64,000 bases of DNA, from assembly GCF_050563535.1 (NCBI RefSeq), contig NZ_JBNXUO010000001.1:248001-312000 (forward strand), given 5' to 3'. A program made the position numbers and the translations under genes. Within the stretch, counting starts at the first letter, position 1. Every line of letters begins with the position of its first letter. This DNA is from Falsiroseomonas sp050563535 (GTDB lineage: Bacteria; Pseudomonadota; Alphaproteobacteria; Acetobacterales; Acetobacteraceae). Shown in pieces: positions 54,302 through 63,632 of this stretch. The notes under the pieces are model-generated. The model made no database searches, was not told the DNA's origin, and saw only the letters and a list, made by a program, of their open reading frames with translations.

Positions 54302-55885
54302 ATGACCGCCCGCCACGTCCCCCTCCGGCACGCGCTGCTCGCGGCGCTCGTCCTCGGCGCCGCCCCGGCCGGGGCGCAGAACCTCACCATCGGGATCGGC
54401 GGGTCGCCCACCTCGCTCGACCCGCATTTCTACAACGCGTCGCCGAATATCAGCCTGACCATGCACCTGTTCGACCGGCTGGTGGAGCAGGACGCGCAGG
54501 CGCGCATCCAGCCCGCCCTGGCCGAAAGCTGGCGGGCGATGACGGAGACGATGTGGGAATTCAAGCTGCGCCCGGGCGTGAAGTGGCATGACGGGCGGGA
54601 CTTCACCGCCGCCGACGTCGCCTTCACCATTTCCCGCGCGCCGAACGTGCCGAACAGCCCGGGCGGCTTCGGCGGCTTCGTCCGCGCGATCGAGCGGGTG
54701 GAGATCGTCGACCCGCTGACCATCCGCTTCCACACCGCCGCCCCGCATCCGCTGCTGCCGGTCGAACTCGCCTCGGTCCAGGTCATCTCCCGCCATGTCG
54801 GGGAAGGGGCGGCGACCGAGGACTACAATTCCGGCCGCGCCGCTATCGGCACCGGGCCCTATCGCCTCGGCTCCTACCGGGCCGGCGACCGGACCGAGTT
54901 CACCCGCAACCCCGGCCACTGGCGCGGCGACGAGCCCTGGGCGCGCGTCTCCTACCGCTTCATGGCCAATGACGCGTCCCGCACCGCGGCGCTGCTGGCC
55001 GGCGATGTCGACGTGATCGACCAGGTGCCTTCCAACGACCTTGCGCGGCTGCGGCAGAACCCGCGCGTCCAGCTGTCCGAGATCCAGGGCCTTCGGCTGA
55101 TCTACCTGGTGCCCGACTACTCCCGCACCGAGAACCCGGTCTTCGTCAGCGACAATGACGGGCGGCCCCTGCCGCGCAACCCCTTCCAGGACCCGCGCGT
55201 GCGCCGCGCCCTGTCCATCGCCATCGACCGCGAGGCGCTGTCCGAGCGCGTGATGGAAGGCACCGCGCGGCCGACCGGCCAGTGGCTGCCGCCGGGGTCC
55301 TATTCCTACAACCCCGCGGTCGTCACCCCACGCCCGGACCCGGACGGCGCGCGCCGCCTGCTCGCCGAGGCCGGCTACCCGAACGGCTTCCGGATGACGC
55401 TGACGACGCCGAACGACCGTTACCCGAACGATTCGCGCACCGCGCAGGCGGTGGCGCAGATGTGGTCGCGCATCGGCGTCCGCACGGCCGTCGATGCGCT
55501 GCCCTGGGCCGCCTATTCCAGCCGCGCCGCCCGGCAGGACTTCAACATGCGCCTGGTCGGCTGGGCCAGCGTGACCGGCGAGGCGAGCTACATGCTCGTC
55601 AACATCTTCGGCACCTATGACCGGGACAGGCGGATCGGCGCCTCCAACAACTCGCGCCATTCCAGCGCGGAGCTCGATGCGCTGACGGCGCGCGCGACCG
55701 CGACCCTCGACGACGCGGCGCGGGAGAGGCTGCTTATGGAGGCCGTCGCCATGGTGGACCGCGAGACGACGATGATCCCGCTGTTCCAGCTGGTGAACTT
55801 CTGGGCGACGCGCCGCGGCGTCACCTATGAGCCGCGGATGGACGAGCGCACCACGGCGATGAGCGCGAGGCCCGCCGCCAACTGA
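54302..55885 (+). CDS. ABC transporter substrate-binding protein (SBP family 5), paralogue 2
   Basis: 527 residues with a signal peptide ending PAGAQ. Nearly the same landmark strings as the operon SBP (SPTSLDPHFYNASPNISLTMHLFDRLVE, WEFKLRPGVKWHDGRDF, DYNSGRAAIGTGPYR, DPRVRRALSIAIDREALSERVMEG). Divergent from the operon copy with a 163-bp gap, and no transport genes of its own follow. It likely offers another substrate range to the same permease. Confidence 0.93.
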   Translation: MTARHVPLRHALLAALVLGAAPAGAQNLTIGIGGSPTSLDPHFYNASPNISLTMHLFDRLVEQDAQARIQPALAESWRAMTETMWEFKLRPGVKWHDGRDFTAADVAFTISRAPNVPNSPGGFGGFVRAIERVEIVDPLTIRFHTAAPHPLLPVELASVQVISRHVGEGAATEDYNSGRAAIGTGPYRLGSYRAGDRTEFTRNPGHWRGDEPWARVSYRFMANDASRTAALLAGDVDVIDQVPSNDLARLRQNPRVQLSEIQGLRLIYLVPDYSRTENPVFVSDNDGRPLPRNPFQDPRVRRALSIAIDREALSERVMEGTARPTGQWLPPGSYSYNPAVVTPRPDPDGARRLLAEAGYPNGFRMTLTTPNDRYPNDSRTAQAVAQMWSRIGVRTAVDALPWAAYSSRAARQDFNMRLVGWASVTGEASYMLVNIFGTYDRDRRIGASNNSRHSSAELDALTARATATLDDAARERLLMEAVAMVDRETTMIPLFQLVNFWATRRGVTYEPRMDERTTAMSARPAAN

Positions 55886-55977
55886 GCCTGCCCGCCACGG
55901 CGCCGGGACGCGCCGCTTGACCGCGCGGCCCGGCGCCGACCAGCATCCCCCGGCCACCAGCCGGGGGACCCTGCGCG

Positions 55978-57546
55978 ATGCGCCGCCCGTTCCGCCTTGC
56001 CGTCGCCGCGGCCGCCCTCCTCGCCGCCCCCGCAGCGGGCCAGACGCTGACCATCGCGACCGGCGGGTCGATCACCTCGCTCGACCCGCATTTCTTCAAC
56101 GCCTCTCCCAACAACGCCATCGCCGAGCACGTCTTCGGCCGCCTGGTCGGGCGCGACGCGCGGTCCCGCATCGTGCCGGACCTGGCGGAGTCCTGGCGGC
56201 TGGTCTCCGACACGGAATGGGAATTCACGCTGCGCCGCGACGTGACGTGGCATGACGGCCGGCCCTTCACGGCGGAGGACGTGCTGTTCACGCTGCGCCG
56301 CGCGCCGGCGGTGCCGAACAGCCCGGGCGGCTTCGGCGCGGTGCTGCGCAGCGTCCGGGCGGCCCATGCGCCCGATCCCTTCACGCTGCGGGTCGCGACG
56401 CATGAGCCGAACCCGGTGCTGCTGGCCGAACTCGCCAGCATCTTCGTCGTGTCCCGCCATGTGGGCGAAGGGGCGGCGACGGAGGACTACAATGCCGGCC
56501 GCGCCGCCATCGGCACCGGGCCGTACCGCGTCGTCTCCCACCGGCCGGGCGACCGGACGGAGCTGGCCCGCAACGAGGCCCATGCCGGCGGGCGGGAGCC
56601 CTGGGCCCGCGTCTCCTACCGCTTCGTCGCGGCGGACCCGGCGCGCAGCGCGGCGCTGCTGGCGGGCGACGTCGACATGATCGACCAAGTGGCGCCGAAC
56701 GACCTGCCCCGCCTGCGGCGGGACCCGCGCGTGGTGGTGAGCGAGGTGCAGTCGCTGCGGCTGGTGCATGTCGGCCCCGACTTCTCCCGCAGCGGCAGCC
56801 TGCCCTTCGTGACCGACAACGAGGGCCGGCCGCTGCCCGCCAACCCCTTCCTCGATCTCCGCGTGCGCCGCGCCCTGACCATCGCCATCAACCGCGATGT
56901 GCTGGCGGAACGCGCGATGGACGGGCTGGCCACCCCCGCCGGGCAGTGGCTGCCGCGCGGCGCGTGGTCCCACGATGCCGCGACCCCGCCGCCGGCCTTC
57001 GACCCGGACGGCGCGCGGCGGCTGCTGGCCGAGGCCGGCTTCCCCAACGGCTTCCGCATGACGCTGCACAGCATGAACGACCGCTTCCCGAACGATGCGC
57101 GGCTGGCGCAGGCGGTCGCGGCGATGTGGACGCGCATCGGCGTCCAGACCGCGGTGGAGGCGCTGCCCTGGACCACCTACTCCGCCCGCGCCGCCCGGCA
57201 GGACTTCGCGATGAGCATGGGAAGCTGGGGCAGCACCACGGGCGAGGGCCTGTCCTTCCCGAAGAACGTGCTGGCGAGCTTCGACCGCGAACGCCGCACC
57301 GGCTCGGCCAACCAGCGCCGCTTCGCCTCCGCCGAACTCGACGCGATGATCGCGCGCGCCTCCGTCATCATGGACGATGCGGAGCGCGAGCGCGCGATCG
57401 CGGGGCTGGTCCGCTGGTCGGCCGAGAACGTCCCCGTCATCCCCCTGCTGCACCTCAACAATGTCTGGGCGCTGCGCCGCGGCCTGGCGCATGAGCCGCG
57501 GACGGATGAGCGGACGCTGGCGATGGGCGTGCGGCAGGCGCCGTAG
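55978..57546 (+). CDS. ABC transporter substrate-binding protein (SBP family 5), paralogue 3
   Basis: 522 residues, signal peptide to about 21 (ends PAAGQ). Paralogue of 2 (SITSLDPHFFNASPNNAIAEHVFGRLVG, WEFTLRRDVTWHDGRPF, DYNAGRAAIGTGPYR, LRVRRALTIAINRDVLAERAMDG). It follows paralogue 2 by 92 bp on the same strand. Pocket residues differ between the three, so substrates may differ. Confidence 0.93.
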   Translation: MRRPFRLAVAAAALLAAPAAGQTLTIATGGSITSLDPHFFNASPNNAIAEHVFGRLVGRDARSRIVPDLAESWRLVSDTEWEFTLRRDVTWHDGRPFTAEDVLFTLRRAPAVPNSPGGFGAVLRSVRAAHAPDPFTLRVATHEPNPVLLAELASIFVVSRHVGEGAATEDYNAGRAAIGTGPYRVVSHRPGDRTELARNEAHAGGREPWARVSYRFVAADPARSAALLAGDVDMIDQVAPNDLPRLRRDPRVVVSEVQSLRLVHVGPDFSRSGSLPFVTDNEGRPLPANPFLDLRVRRALTIAINRDVLAERAMDGLATPAGQWLPRGAWSHDAATPPPAFDPDGARRLLAEAGFPNGFRMTLHSMNDRFPNDARLAQAVAAMWTRIGVQTAVEALPWTTYSARAARQDFAMSMGSWGSTTGEGLSFPKNVLASFDRERRTGSANQRRFASAELDAMIARASVIMDDAERERAIAGLVRWSAENVPVIPLLHLNNVWALRRGLAHEPRTDERTLAMGVRQAP

Positions 57547-57610
57547 CATTTCGTTGTTCCGCGCCGCGCCCCGGCGCTAGCCTCGCCCCGCCAGGATGGG
57601 AGAGGGCAGG

Positions 57611-57991
57611 ATGACGGTCACGGTGAAGGACATGCTGGCGGCGGCCAATGCCGCCGTGCCGCGGATCGGCGCGGCGGAGGCGATGGCCATGGCGCGCGAC
57701 CCGCGGGTGCTGCTGGTCGATGTGCGCGACGCGGCGGAGGTGCAGGCCTCGGGCAGGGCGAAGGGCGCGCTCGCCGTCTCGCGCGGGTTGCTGGAGTTCC
57801 GCGCCGATCCGGAAAGCCCGACGCATGACGCGGCCTTCGACCGGGCGAAGACCATCATCGTCTACTGCGCCTCGGGCGGCCGTTCCGCGCTGGCGGGCCG
57901 CACGCTGCAGGAGATGGGATATCGCGACGTGCGGAACCTCGGCGGCTTCAAGGACTGGGTGGAAGCCGGCGGCGAGGTGGAGGGCGGCTGA
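57611..57991 (+). CDS. Rhodanese-like domain protein
   Basis: 126 residues, single rhodanese domain. The active-site loop is C-A-S-G-G-R-S in IVYCASGGRSALAGRTLQEMGY, preceded by VLLVDVRDAAEV. Possible thiosulfate/persulfide transfer or a redox role. ATG 57611 follows GGAGAGGG. Adjacent to the convergent Lrp gene. Confidence 0.9.
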   Translation: MTVTVKDMLAAANAAVPRIGAAEAMAMARDPRVLLVDVRDAAEVQASGRAKGALAVSRGLLEFRADPESPTHDAAFDRAKTIIVYCASGGRSALAGRTLQEMGYRDVRNLGGFKDWVEAGGEVEGG

Positions 57992-58062
57992 GCGCGCCGG
58001 CCCGGCAATTCACGGCCTTCGCCTGCCCGCCCGCGGCGCGCACGCCCAGGACGATCGCGCCG

Positions 58063-58527
58063 CTATTCCTCCTGCGCCTCGGCCACCGGCAGGATCGCGG
58101 TTTCCTTCGGGCTGGCCAGGGCGAGGATGGTCTCGGTGCGTTCCACACCCGGCTGGGCGCGGATCTCGTCCGAGACGAAGCCCTCCAGCGCCGCGATGTC
58201 GGGCAGGCGCAGCTTGAGGAGGTAGCACCAGGGGCCGGTGACGGTGTGGCATTCCAGCACCGCCTCCTGCCGCTTCATGGCCTTGAGGAAGGCGGCGTCG
58301 TCGCGGCCGGGGCGCATCGCGACGAAGACGAAGGCCAGCAACGGGCATCCCGCCGCCACCGGGTCCAGGTCGATCCGCCAGCCGCGGATGACGTTCCGCT
58401 CCTCCAGCCGCTTCACGCGCTCGGCCGTCGCGGAGACGGAGAGGCCGGCGGCCTTCGAAAGTTCGGCAAGGCCCGCCGCGCCGTTTTCCTGCAGCGCGAT
58501 GACGAGGTTGCGGTCGATCTCATCCAT
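58063..58527 (-). CDS. Lrp/AsnC-family transcriptional regulator
   Basis: 154 residues. N-terminal winged helix (DEIDRNLVIALQENGAAGLAELSKAAGLSVSATAERVKRLEE) and a C-terminal RAM/Lrp ligand domain. In many bacteria such regulators control a nearby amino-acid gene; the decarboxylase lies 122 bp upstream on the same strand. ATG 58527 is chosen; a GTG-type upstream extension to 58551 is possible. Confidence 0.92.
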   Translation of the reverse strand: MDEIDRNLVIALQENGAAGLAELSKAAGLSVSATAERVKRLEERNVIRGWRIDLDPVAAGCPLLAFVFVAMRPGRDDAAFLKAMKRQEAVLECHTVTGPWCYLLKLRLPDIAALEGFVSDEIRAQPGVERTETILALASPKETAILPVAEAQEE

Positions 58528-58602
58528 CGGGACAGGATAGCCCGGATGCATCGGAAAAGAAACGGCGGGCAGGCTGGCCCGCCGGAAGGCTTATCGCAGG
58601 CC

Positions 58603-58645
58603 GGCCGCCGGTCCCGTCCCCGCGGGCGGGGAAGGACCGGCGGCC
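58603..58645. terminator. Compound hairpin after the decarboxylase gene
   Basis: Outer perfect 12-bp stem GGCCGCCGGTCC (58603-58614) with GGACCGGCGGCC (58634-58645) encloses a second perfect stem TCCCCGC (58617-58623) with GCGGGGA (58626-58632). On the minus strand it lies directly downstream of the decarboxylase stop at 58650. No T tract, so the termination role is inferred. Confidence 0.6.
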
Positions 58646-58649
58646 GCGC

Positions 58650-59780
58650 TCAGATGTAGTGTTCCGCCAGCGGCCGGAAGCCGTTGAAGGACTGCGCGGC
58701 ATAGGTGGTCACATAGGCGCCGGTGCTGAGCAGCTGCACGCGGTCGCCGCTGTCGAGCGCCTCCGGCAGGCGGTAGTTCGACTTCTCGTACAGCGTGTCG
58801 GCGCTGTCGCAGGTCGGGCCGGCGATGGTCACCGGGCCTTCCGCCCCGCCGTCATGCGGCGTGCGGAAGGCGTAGCGGATCGACTCGCCCTCCGTCTCGG
58901 CAAGGCCGCCGAAGCGGCCGATGTCGAGATAGACCCAGCGCACCGGGTCGTCCTCTCCCTTGCGGGAGACGAGCACGACCTCGGCCTCCACCACGCCGGC
59001 ATCGGCGACGAGGAAGCGGCCGGGCTCGACCACGATCTCGGGCAGGGCGTTGCCGAAATGCTCCGCCATCGCGCCCATGATGGCCGCGCCGAAATCGTCG
59101 ATGCCCGGGACCTCCTGCCGGTAGCGCACCGGATAGCCGCCGCCGAGGTTGACCATCCGCAGGTTCAGCCCGGCGTCGCGGAGATCCGTGAAGATCATCG
59201 CGGCGCGCGCGATCGCCGCCTGGTACGCCTCGGTGTTGGTCTGCTGCGAGCCGACATGGAAGGAGATGCCGTAGGGGTCGAGGCCCCATTCCGCCGCCTT
59301 CAGCATCAGCTCCTTCGCCATCTTGGCCTCGCAGCCGAACTTGCGGCTGAGCGGCCATTCGGCGCCCTTGTTCTCGACCAGGATGCGGCAGTAGACGCGC
59401 GCCCCCGGGGCGGAGCGGGCGAGCTTGCGCAACTCCGGCTCGCTGTCGAAGGCGAACATGGTCACGCCCGCGTCGAAGGCGGCCTTGATGGCGCTTTCCT
59501 TCTTCACCGTGTTGCCGAAGGAAATGGTGGCGGGCGCGGCCCCGGCGGCGAGGCAGGCCTGCACCTCCTCCCACGACGCAGCGTCGAAGGAGGAGCCGAG
59601 CGCGACCAGCCGGTCGAGGATGGGGGCGGCCGGGTTCGCCTTCACGGCGTAATACACGCGCGCAAGCGGCATCGCGGCCAGCAGGCGGCGGTAATTCGCC
59701 TCCACCGTGTCGACATCGAGCACGAGGCACGGCGTTGCCGGCGCGTGGTCGCGCAGGAAGGCGGCGATCTTCGGGTTCAT
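58650..59780 (-). CDS. Type III PLP-dependent decarboxylase (ornithine/lysine-type)
   Basis: 376 residues, alanine racemase/ODC fold. PLP lysine in Y-Y-A-V-K-A-N-P (Lys47). SFHVGSQQTNTEAY, NLGGGYPVRY, EPGRFLVADAG and a C-terminal active-site Cys in G-P-T-C-D-S-A-D-T-L place it in the eukaryotic-type ODC group used for polyamine synthesis by alphaproteobacteria. Substrate preference (ornithine or lysine) cannot be called. Long upstream gap of 427 bp; an Lrp regulator is downstream. Confidence 0.93.
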   Translation of the reverse strand: MNPKIAAFLRDHAPATPCLVLDVDTVEANYRRLLAAMPLARVYYAVKANPAAPILDRLVALGSSFDAASWEEVQACLAAGAAPATISFGNTVKKESAIKAAFDAGVTMFAFDSEPELRKLARSAPGARVYCRILVENKGAEWPLSRKFGCEAKMAKELMLKAAEWGLDPYGISFHVGSQQTNTEAYQAAIARAAMIFTDLRDAGLNLRMVNLGGGYPVRYRQEVPGIDDFGAAIMGAMAEHFGNALPEIVVEPGRFLVADAGVVEAEVVLVSRKGEDDPVRWVYLDIGRFGGLAETEGESIRYAFRTPHDGGAEGPVTIAGPTCDSADTLYEKSNYRLPEALDSGDRVQLLSTGAYVTTYAAQSFNGFRPLAEHYI

Positions 59781-60207
59781 CGCGCCACATCCCCTTCATA
59801 GCAGGAGACCGCCCGATCCAGGCGGCGGCCCCAGTGTTGACGAAACGGTCCAACGAACCAGCGAAGTGGACTCCGGCGGGGTCAGCCGCCGGGTTGCCGG
59901 AACGCTTGACGTCGTTGCGTAAACCTTGCGCCGCGGTGATCCCTGAGTTCGGCGCGTGGAAGCGCGCGGGATTCCGTGGGCCTGGGGCCAGAGGCACGTG
60001 CGTACTGCGTCTGCGCGGCGATATAGGGCCGCGTGGTCGCGTGCGAAAGCGGAAAATGGGCCTCGGGCCGGATTTTTTCTTTGGCCCCGGCTAAGTGGCT
60101 GGAAACCGCCCCGAAGCCGCCGCGGGGTTCCGGGATGGATACGGGGAAGGGGCCCTGTTCCAGGCGAATCGACCGGTTCGCCCCAGGGTTGACCGGCCCC
60201 GCCCTCC
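59781..60207. other. 427-bp intergenic region upstream of the decarboxylase gene
   Basis: The gap between thiG (ends 60208, minus) and the decarboxylase (starts 59780, minus). The minus strand holds AAGGGG about 11 bp before the ATG, a possible promoter around 60020-60050 (TTTCGC, then CTATAT), and a GGGCC...GGCCC pair around a T-rich loop near 60065-60087 below thiG. No protein-coding frame stands out. The length would allow an untranslated leader controlling polyamine synthesis, but I recognise no known riboswitch. Confidence 0.5.
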
Positions 60208-60999
60208 CTAGCGGATCAGCCCCGCCATCGGGGAGGAGGCATCCGCCGCCGCGCTGCGGGGCATCCGCCCCGCCAGGAAGGCGTCCCGCCCGGCCTGCAC
60301 CGCGTGCTTCATCGCGCGCGCCATCCGCACGGGGTCCTTCGCATGGGCGATGGCGGAGTTCAGCAGCACCGCGTCGCAGCCGAGTTCCATCGCCAGCGCC
60401 GCATCGGACGCCGTGCCGATGCCCGCATCCACCAGCACCGGCACCTTGGCCTGCGCGATGATGGCCCGGATCATGAAGGGATTCGCCACCCCGAGCCCGC
60501 TGCCGATCGGCGCGCCGAGCGGCATGATGGCGACGCAGCCCATCTCCTCCAGCCGCTTCGCCGCCACCGGGTCGTCGGCGCAGTAGACCATCACCTCGAA
60601 CCCGTCCTTGATCAGCACCTCCGCCGCTTCCAGCGTCGCGGCCATGTCGGGGTAGAGGAAGGGCGGCGGGCCCAGCACCTCGAGCTTCACCAGGTTCCAC
60701 CCCCCCGCCTCCCGCGCCAGGCGCAGCGTGCGGACGGCGTCCTGCGCGGTGTGGCAGCCCGCGGTGTTCGGCAGGTAGGTGTAGCGGGTGGGGGGGACGT
60801 AGTCCTGCAGCATCGGCGCCGATGCGTCGGACAGGTTCACCCGCCGCACCGCGACGGTCACCATCTCGGCCCCGCTCGCCTCGATGGCGCGGGCGGTCTC
60901 CTCCAGGTCCTTGTAGCGCCCCGTGCCCACCACGAGGCGGGAGGAGAAGCGGCGGCCGGCGACGGTCCAGGCATCGTCCCCCAGCGCGAGTCCGTCCAT
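60208..60999 (-). CDS. thiG: Thiazole synthase ThiG
   Basis: 263 residues. Makes the thiazole phosphate of thiamine from 1-deoxy-xylulose 5-phosphate, ThiS-thiocarboxylate and dehydroglycine. The Schiff-base lysine is Lys105 in N-L-V-K-L-E-V-L-G. VGTGRYKD, YTYLPNTAGCHTAQDAV, PLGAPIGSGLGVANP and VPVLVDAGIGTASDAALAMELGCDAVLLNSAIA are standard. Three bases separate it from thiS. thiO, thiE and thiC are not in the window. Confidence 0.97.
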   Translation of the reverse strand: MDGLALGDDAWTVAGRRFSSRLVVGTGRYKDLEETARAIEASGAEMVTVAVRRVNLSDASAPMLQDYVPPTRYTYLPNTAGCHTAQDAVRTLRLAREAGGWNLVKLEVLGPPPFLYPDMAATLEAAEVLIKDGFEVMVYCADDPVAAKRLEEMGCVAIMPLGAPIGSGLGVANPFMIRAIIAQAKVPVLVDAGIGTASDAALAMELGCDAVLLNSAIAHAKDPVRMARAMKHAVQAGRDAFLAGRMPRSAAADASSPMAGLIR

Positions 61000-61002
61000 G
61001 GG

Positions 61003-61215
61003 TCAGCCCCCTCCGATGAAATGCACGATCTCCAGCCGGTCGCCCGCGTCGAGCCGCGTCGCCGCCCAGGCGGAGCGCGGCACGATCTCCAGGTTGCGCT
61101 CCACCGCGACCTTCGGCGCCGCCAGGCCGATGCGGGCAAGGAGCTCCGCCACCGAGATGCCCTCGGGCACCTCGCGCCGTTCGCCGTTGACCTCGATGGG
61201 GATGCTGGCCGTCAT
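61003..61215 (-). CDS. thiS: Sulfur carrier protein ThiS
   Basis: 70-residue ubiquitin-like carrier ending with Gly-Gly-Gly (F-I-G-G-G), the thiocarboxylate-forming tail. Core patterns: PIEVNGERREVPEGISVAELL and VAVERNLEIVPRSAW. ATG 61215. The upstream 140 bp shows no TPP riboswitch. Confidence 0.94.
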   Translation of the reverse strand: MTASIPIEVNGERREVPEGISVAELLARIGLAAPKVAVERNLEIVPRSAWAATRLDAGDRLEIVHFIGGG

Positions 61216-61354
61216 GGCCGGAACATGGCGAGAGGGGGGGGCCGCGGCAAGCCGCCCGCCCGGCGGGGCGGGGTTGCGGCGGGGACGGGTGCTTGCGGCG
61301 CGAAACCCCCCCGTGCTAGGCGCCCCCACCCTCCGATCCGGGATCCCCCCCCTC

Positions 61355-61810
61355 GTGACCCCGCCGCTGATCGCCGTGCTGAACGGCCCGAACCTCAACA
61401 TGCTCGGCACCCGCCAGCCGGAGCTGTACGGGGCCGCCACGCTCGACGACGTCGAGGCGCTCTGCGCCGAGGCGGCGGAGGCGCTCGGCCTCGCCATCGA
61501 CTTCCGCCAGACGAATGGCGAGGGCGAGCTGGTGACCTGGATCCAGGAATGCCGGGGCCGCGCGGCGGGCATCGTCATCAACCCCGCCGCCTACAGCCAC
61601 ACCTCGATCGCGGTGATGGACGCGCTGAAGGCGGTGGACCTGCCGGTGGTCGAGGTCCACATCAGCAACATCCACCGCCGGGAGGAATTCCGGCATCTCA
61701 GCTACGTCTCCAAGGTCGCGACCGGCGTGATCGCGGGACTCGGCATCCAGGGCTACGCGCTGGCGCTGCGCGCCATGGCCGAGCTGCTGGCACAGGAAGG
61801 GAATACCTGA
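61355..61810 (+). CDS. aroQ: 3-dehydroquinate dehydratase type II
   Basis: 151 residues. Shikimate pathway. Begins TPPLIAVLNGPNLNMLGTRQPELYG, with catalytic Tyr25 in the R-x-P-E-L-Y-G segment, plus NPAAYSHTSIAVMDAL and VEVHISNIHRREEFR. Start GTG 61355. Directly upstream of accB with only the stop between, the usual alphaproteobacterial order. Confidence 0.96.
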   Translation: MTPPLIAVLNGPNLNMLGTRQPELYGAATLDDVEALCAEAAEALGLAIDFRQTNGEGELVTWIQECRGRAAGIVINPAAYSHTSIAVMDALKAVDLPVVEVHISNIHRREEFRHLSYVSKVATGVIAGLGIQGYALALRAMAELLAQEGNT

Positions 61811-62269
61811 ATGTCGGGCGTGCAGTTCGACCCCGCCTCGATCCGCGAACTCGCGAAGATCCTGCGGGAGACAGACCTGACCGAGATCGAGCTGGTCGAG
61901 AAGGACAGCCGCATCCGCGTCGCGCGGCAGGTGACGGTGCAGGCGGTGGCGACGGTGCCGGCGGCGGCCCCCGCCGCGGCCGCGGCGCCGGTGGCCGCGC
62001 CCGCCGCGGCGGATGCCGCGCCCGATGCCGCCCACCCCGGCACCATCACCTCGCCCATGGTGGGGGTCGCGTATCTCGCGCCCGAGCCGGGGGCTGCGCC
62101 CTTCGTCACCGTGGGCAGCCGCGTCGCGCAGGGCCAGACGCTGCTGCTGATCGAGGCGATGAAGACCTTCAACCAGATCCGCGCGCCGAAGTCGGGCACC
62201 GTCACGCGCATCCTGATCGAGAGCGGGTCGCCGGTCGAGTACGGCGAGCCCCTCCTGGTCGTCGAGTAG
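61811..62269 (+). CDS. accB: Biotin carboxyl carrier protein of acetyl-CoA carboxylase
   Basis: 152 residues. Starts immediately after the aroQ stop. N-terminal helix (FDPASIRELAKILRETDLTEIELVEKDSRIRVAR), Ala/Pro-rich linker about 40-75, then the biotinyl domain with the biotin lysine in I-E-A-M-K-T-F-N (the AMK motif). Confidence 0.97.
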   Translation: MSGVQFDPASIRELAKILRETDLTEIELVEKDSRIRVARQVTVQAVATVPAAAPAAAAAPVAAPAAADAAPDAAHPGTITSPMVGVAYLAPEPGAAPFVTVGSRVAQGQTLLLIEAMKTFNQIRAPKSGTVTRILIESGSPVEYGEPLLVVE

Positions 62270-62282
62270 GACGAAGCGCAGC

Positions 62283-63632
62283 ATGTTCGGCAAGGTGCTC
62301 ATCGCCAACCGCGGCGAGATCGCGCTGCGCGTCCACCGCGCCTGCCAGGAGATGGGCATCCGCACCGTGGCCGTGCATTCCACCGCCGACAACACGGCGA
62401 TGCATGTGCGGCTGGCGGATGAGAGCGTGTGCATCGGCCCGCCCTCGGCCCGCGACAGCTACCTCAACATGGCGGCGATCCTGTCGGCCGCCGCGATCAC
62501 CGGCGCGGACGCGATCCACCCCGGCTACGGCTTCCTGTCGGAGAACGCGAACTTCGCCGAGATGGTGGAGGCGCACGGCCTCGCCTTCATCGGGCCGAGC
62601 CCGGCGCATATCCGCATGATGGGCGACAAGATCGCGGCGAAGGACGCGATGCGCCGCCTCGGCGTGCCGCTCGTCCCCGGCTCCGACGGCGCGCTGTCGG
62701 GGCTGGAGGAGGCGCGCGCGGTCGCCGAGGAGATCATGTACCCGGTGCTGATCAAGGCCGCCGCCGGCGGCGGCGGGCGCGGCATGAAGGTCGCCCGCAG
62801 CGCCGATGAGCTGGAGGAGGCGTATCGCGTCGCGCGCACCGAATCCAAGGCGGCCTTCGGCGACGACAGCGTCTACATGGAGAAGTACCTCGACCGCCCG
62901 CGCCACATCGAGCTGCAGGTGCTGGCGGACACGCATGGCAACGTCGTGCATTTCGGCGAACGCGACTGCTCGCTCCAGCGGCGCCACCAGAAGCTGGTGG
63001 AGGAGGCGGGCAGCCCGGTGCTGACCGGCGCCGAGCGCGACGCGCTCGGCGCGCAGGTCACGCAGGCGCTGCGCGGCCTCGGCTACCGCAATGCCGGCAC
63101 GCTGGAGTTCCTGTGGCAGGACGGGCAGTTCGCCTTCATCGAGATGAACACCCGCCTGCAGGTCGAGCATCCGGTGACCGAGATGGTCTGCAACGTGGAC
63201 TTGGTGAAGGAACAGCTGCGCGTCGCGGCGGGCGAAAGGCTGGGCTACACGCAGGAGGAGATCCGCTTCTCCGGCCACGCGATCGAATGCCGCATCACCG
63301 CCGAGGACCCGGAGAGCTTCGCGCCGAGCCCGGGGCGGGTGGACATGTACCACGCGCCCGGCGGGCTCGGCGTGCGCGTCGACAGCGCGCTCTACTCCGG
63401 CTACGTCGTGCCGCCGCACTATGACAGCCTGGTGGCGAAGCTGGTGGTGCACGGCCGCACCCGGGCCGAGGCGATCGCGCGGCTGAAGCGGGCGCTGGCG
63501 GAGATGGTGGTCAGCGGCATCCGCACAACGCTGCCGCTGCACCAGCGCATCGTCGCCGACCCCGAGTTCCAGGCGGGGGACTACACCATCCATTGGCTTG
63601 AGAGGTTCGTCGCGCAGGGGCGCGCGGAATAG
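62283..63632 (+). CDS. accC: Biotin carboxylase subunit of acetyl-CoA carboxylase
   Basis: 449 residues. ATP-grasp fold: MFGKVLIANRGEIALRVHRACQ, PGYGFLSENANFAEMVE, glycine-rich AAAGGGGRGMKVA, ERDCSLQRRHQKLVEE, EMNTRLQVEHPVTEMV. It starts 13 bp after accB. Its final codons (Q-G-R-A-E-stop) are the first copy of the 23-bp tandem repeat that follows; the gene itself is complete. Confidence 0.97.
   Translation: MFGKVLIANRGEIALRVHRACQEMGIRTVAVHSTADNTAMHVRLADESVCIGPPSARDSYLNMAAILSAAAITGADAIHPGYGFLSENANFAEMVEAHGLAFIGPSPAHIRMMGDKIAAKDAMRRLGVPLVPGSDGALSGLEEARAVAEEIMYPVLIKAAAGGGGRGMKVARSADELEEAYRVARTESKAAFGDDSVYMEKYLDRPRHIELQVLADTHGNVVHFGERDCSLQRRHQKLVEEAGSPVLTGAERDALGAQVTQALRGLGYRNAGTLEFLWQDGQFAFIEMNTRLQVEHPVTEMVCNVDLVKEQLRVAAGERLGYTQEEIRFSGHAIECRITAEDPESFAPSPGRVDMYHAPGGLGVRVDSALYSGYVVPPHYDSLVAKLVVHGRTRAEAIARLKRALAEMVVSGIRTTLPLHQRIVADPEFQAGDYTIHWLERFVAQGRAE

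Noticed and set aside
52526..55957. 1143-codon minus-strand frame across two SBP genes
   Set aside because: Joins an out-of-frame reading of one SBP with the antisense of the next; composition is typical of a shadow frame. The real SBPs have signal peptides and family motifs.
61216..61354. TPP riboswitch upstream of thiS
   Set aside because: The conserved CUGAGA and related core segments of the riboswitch are not visible in the minus-strand leader.
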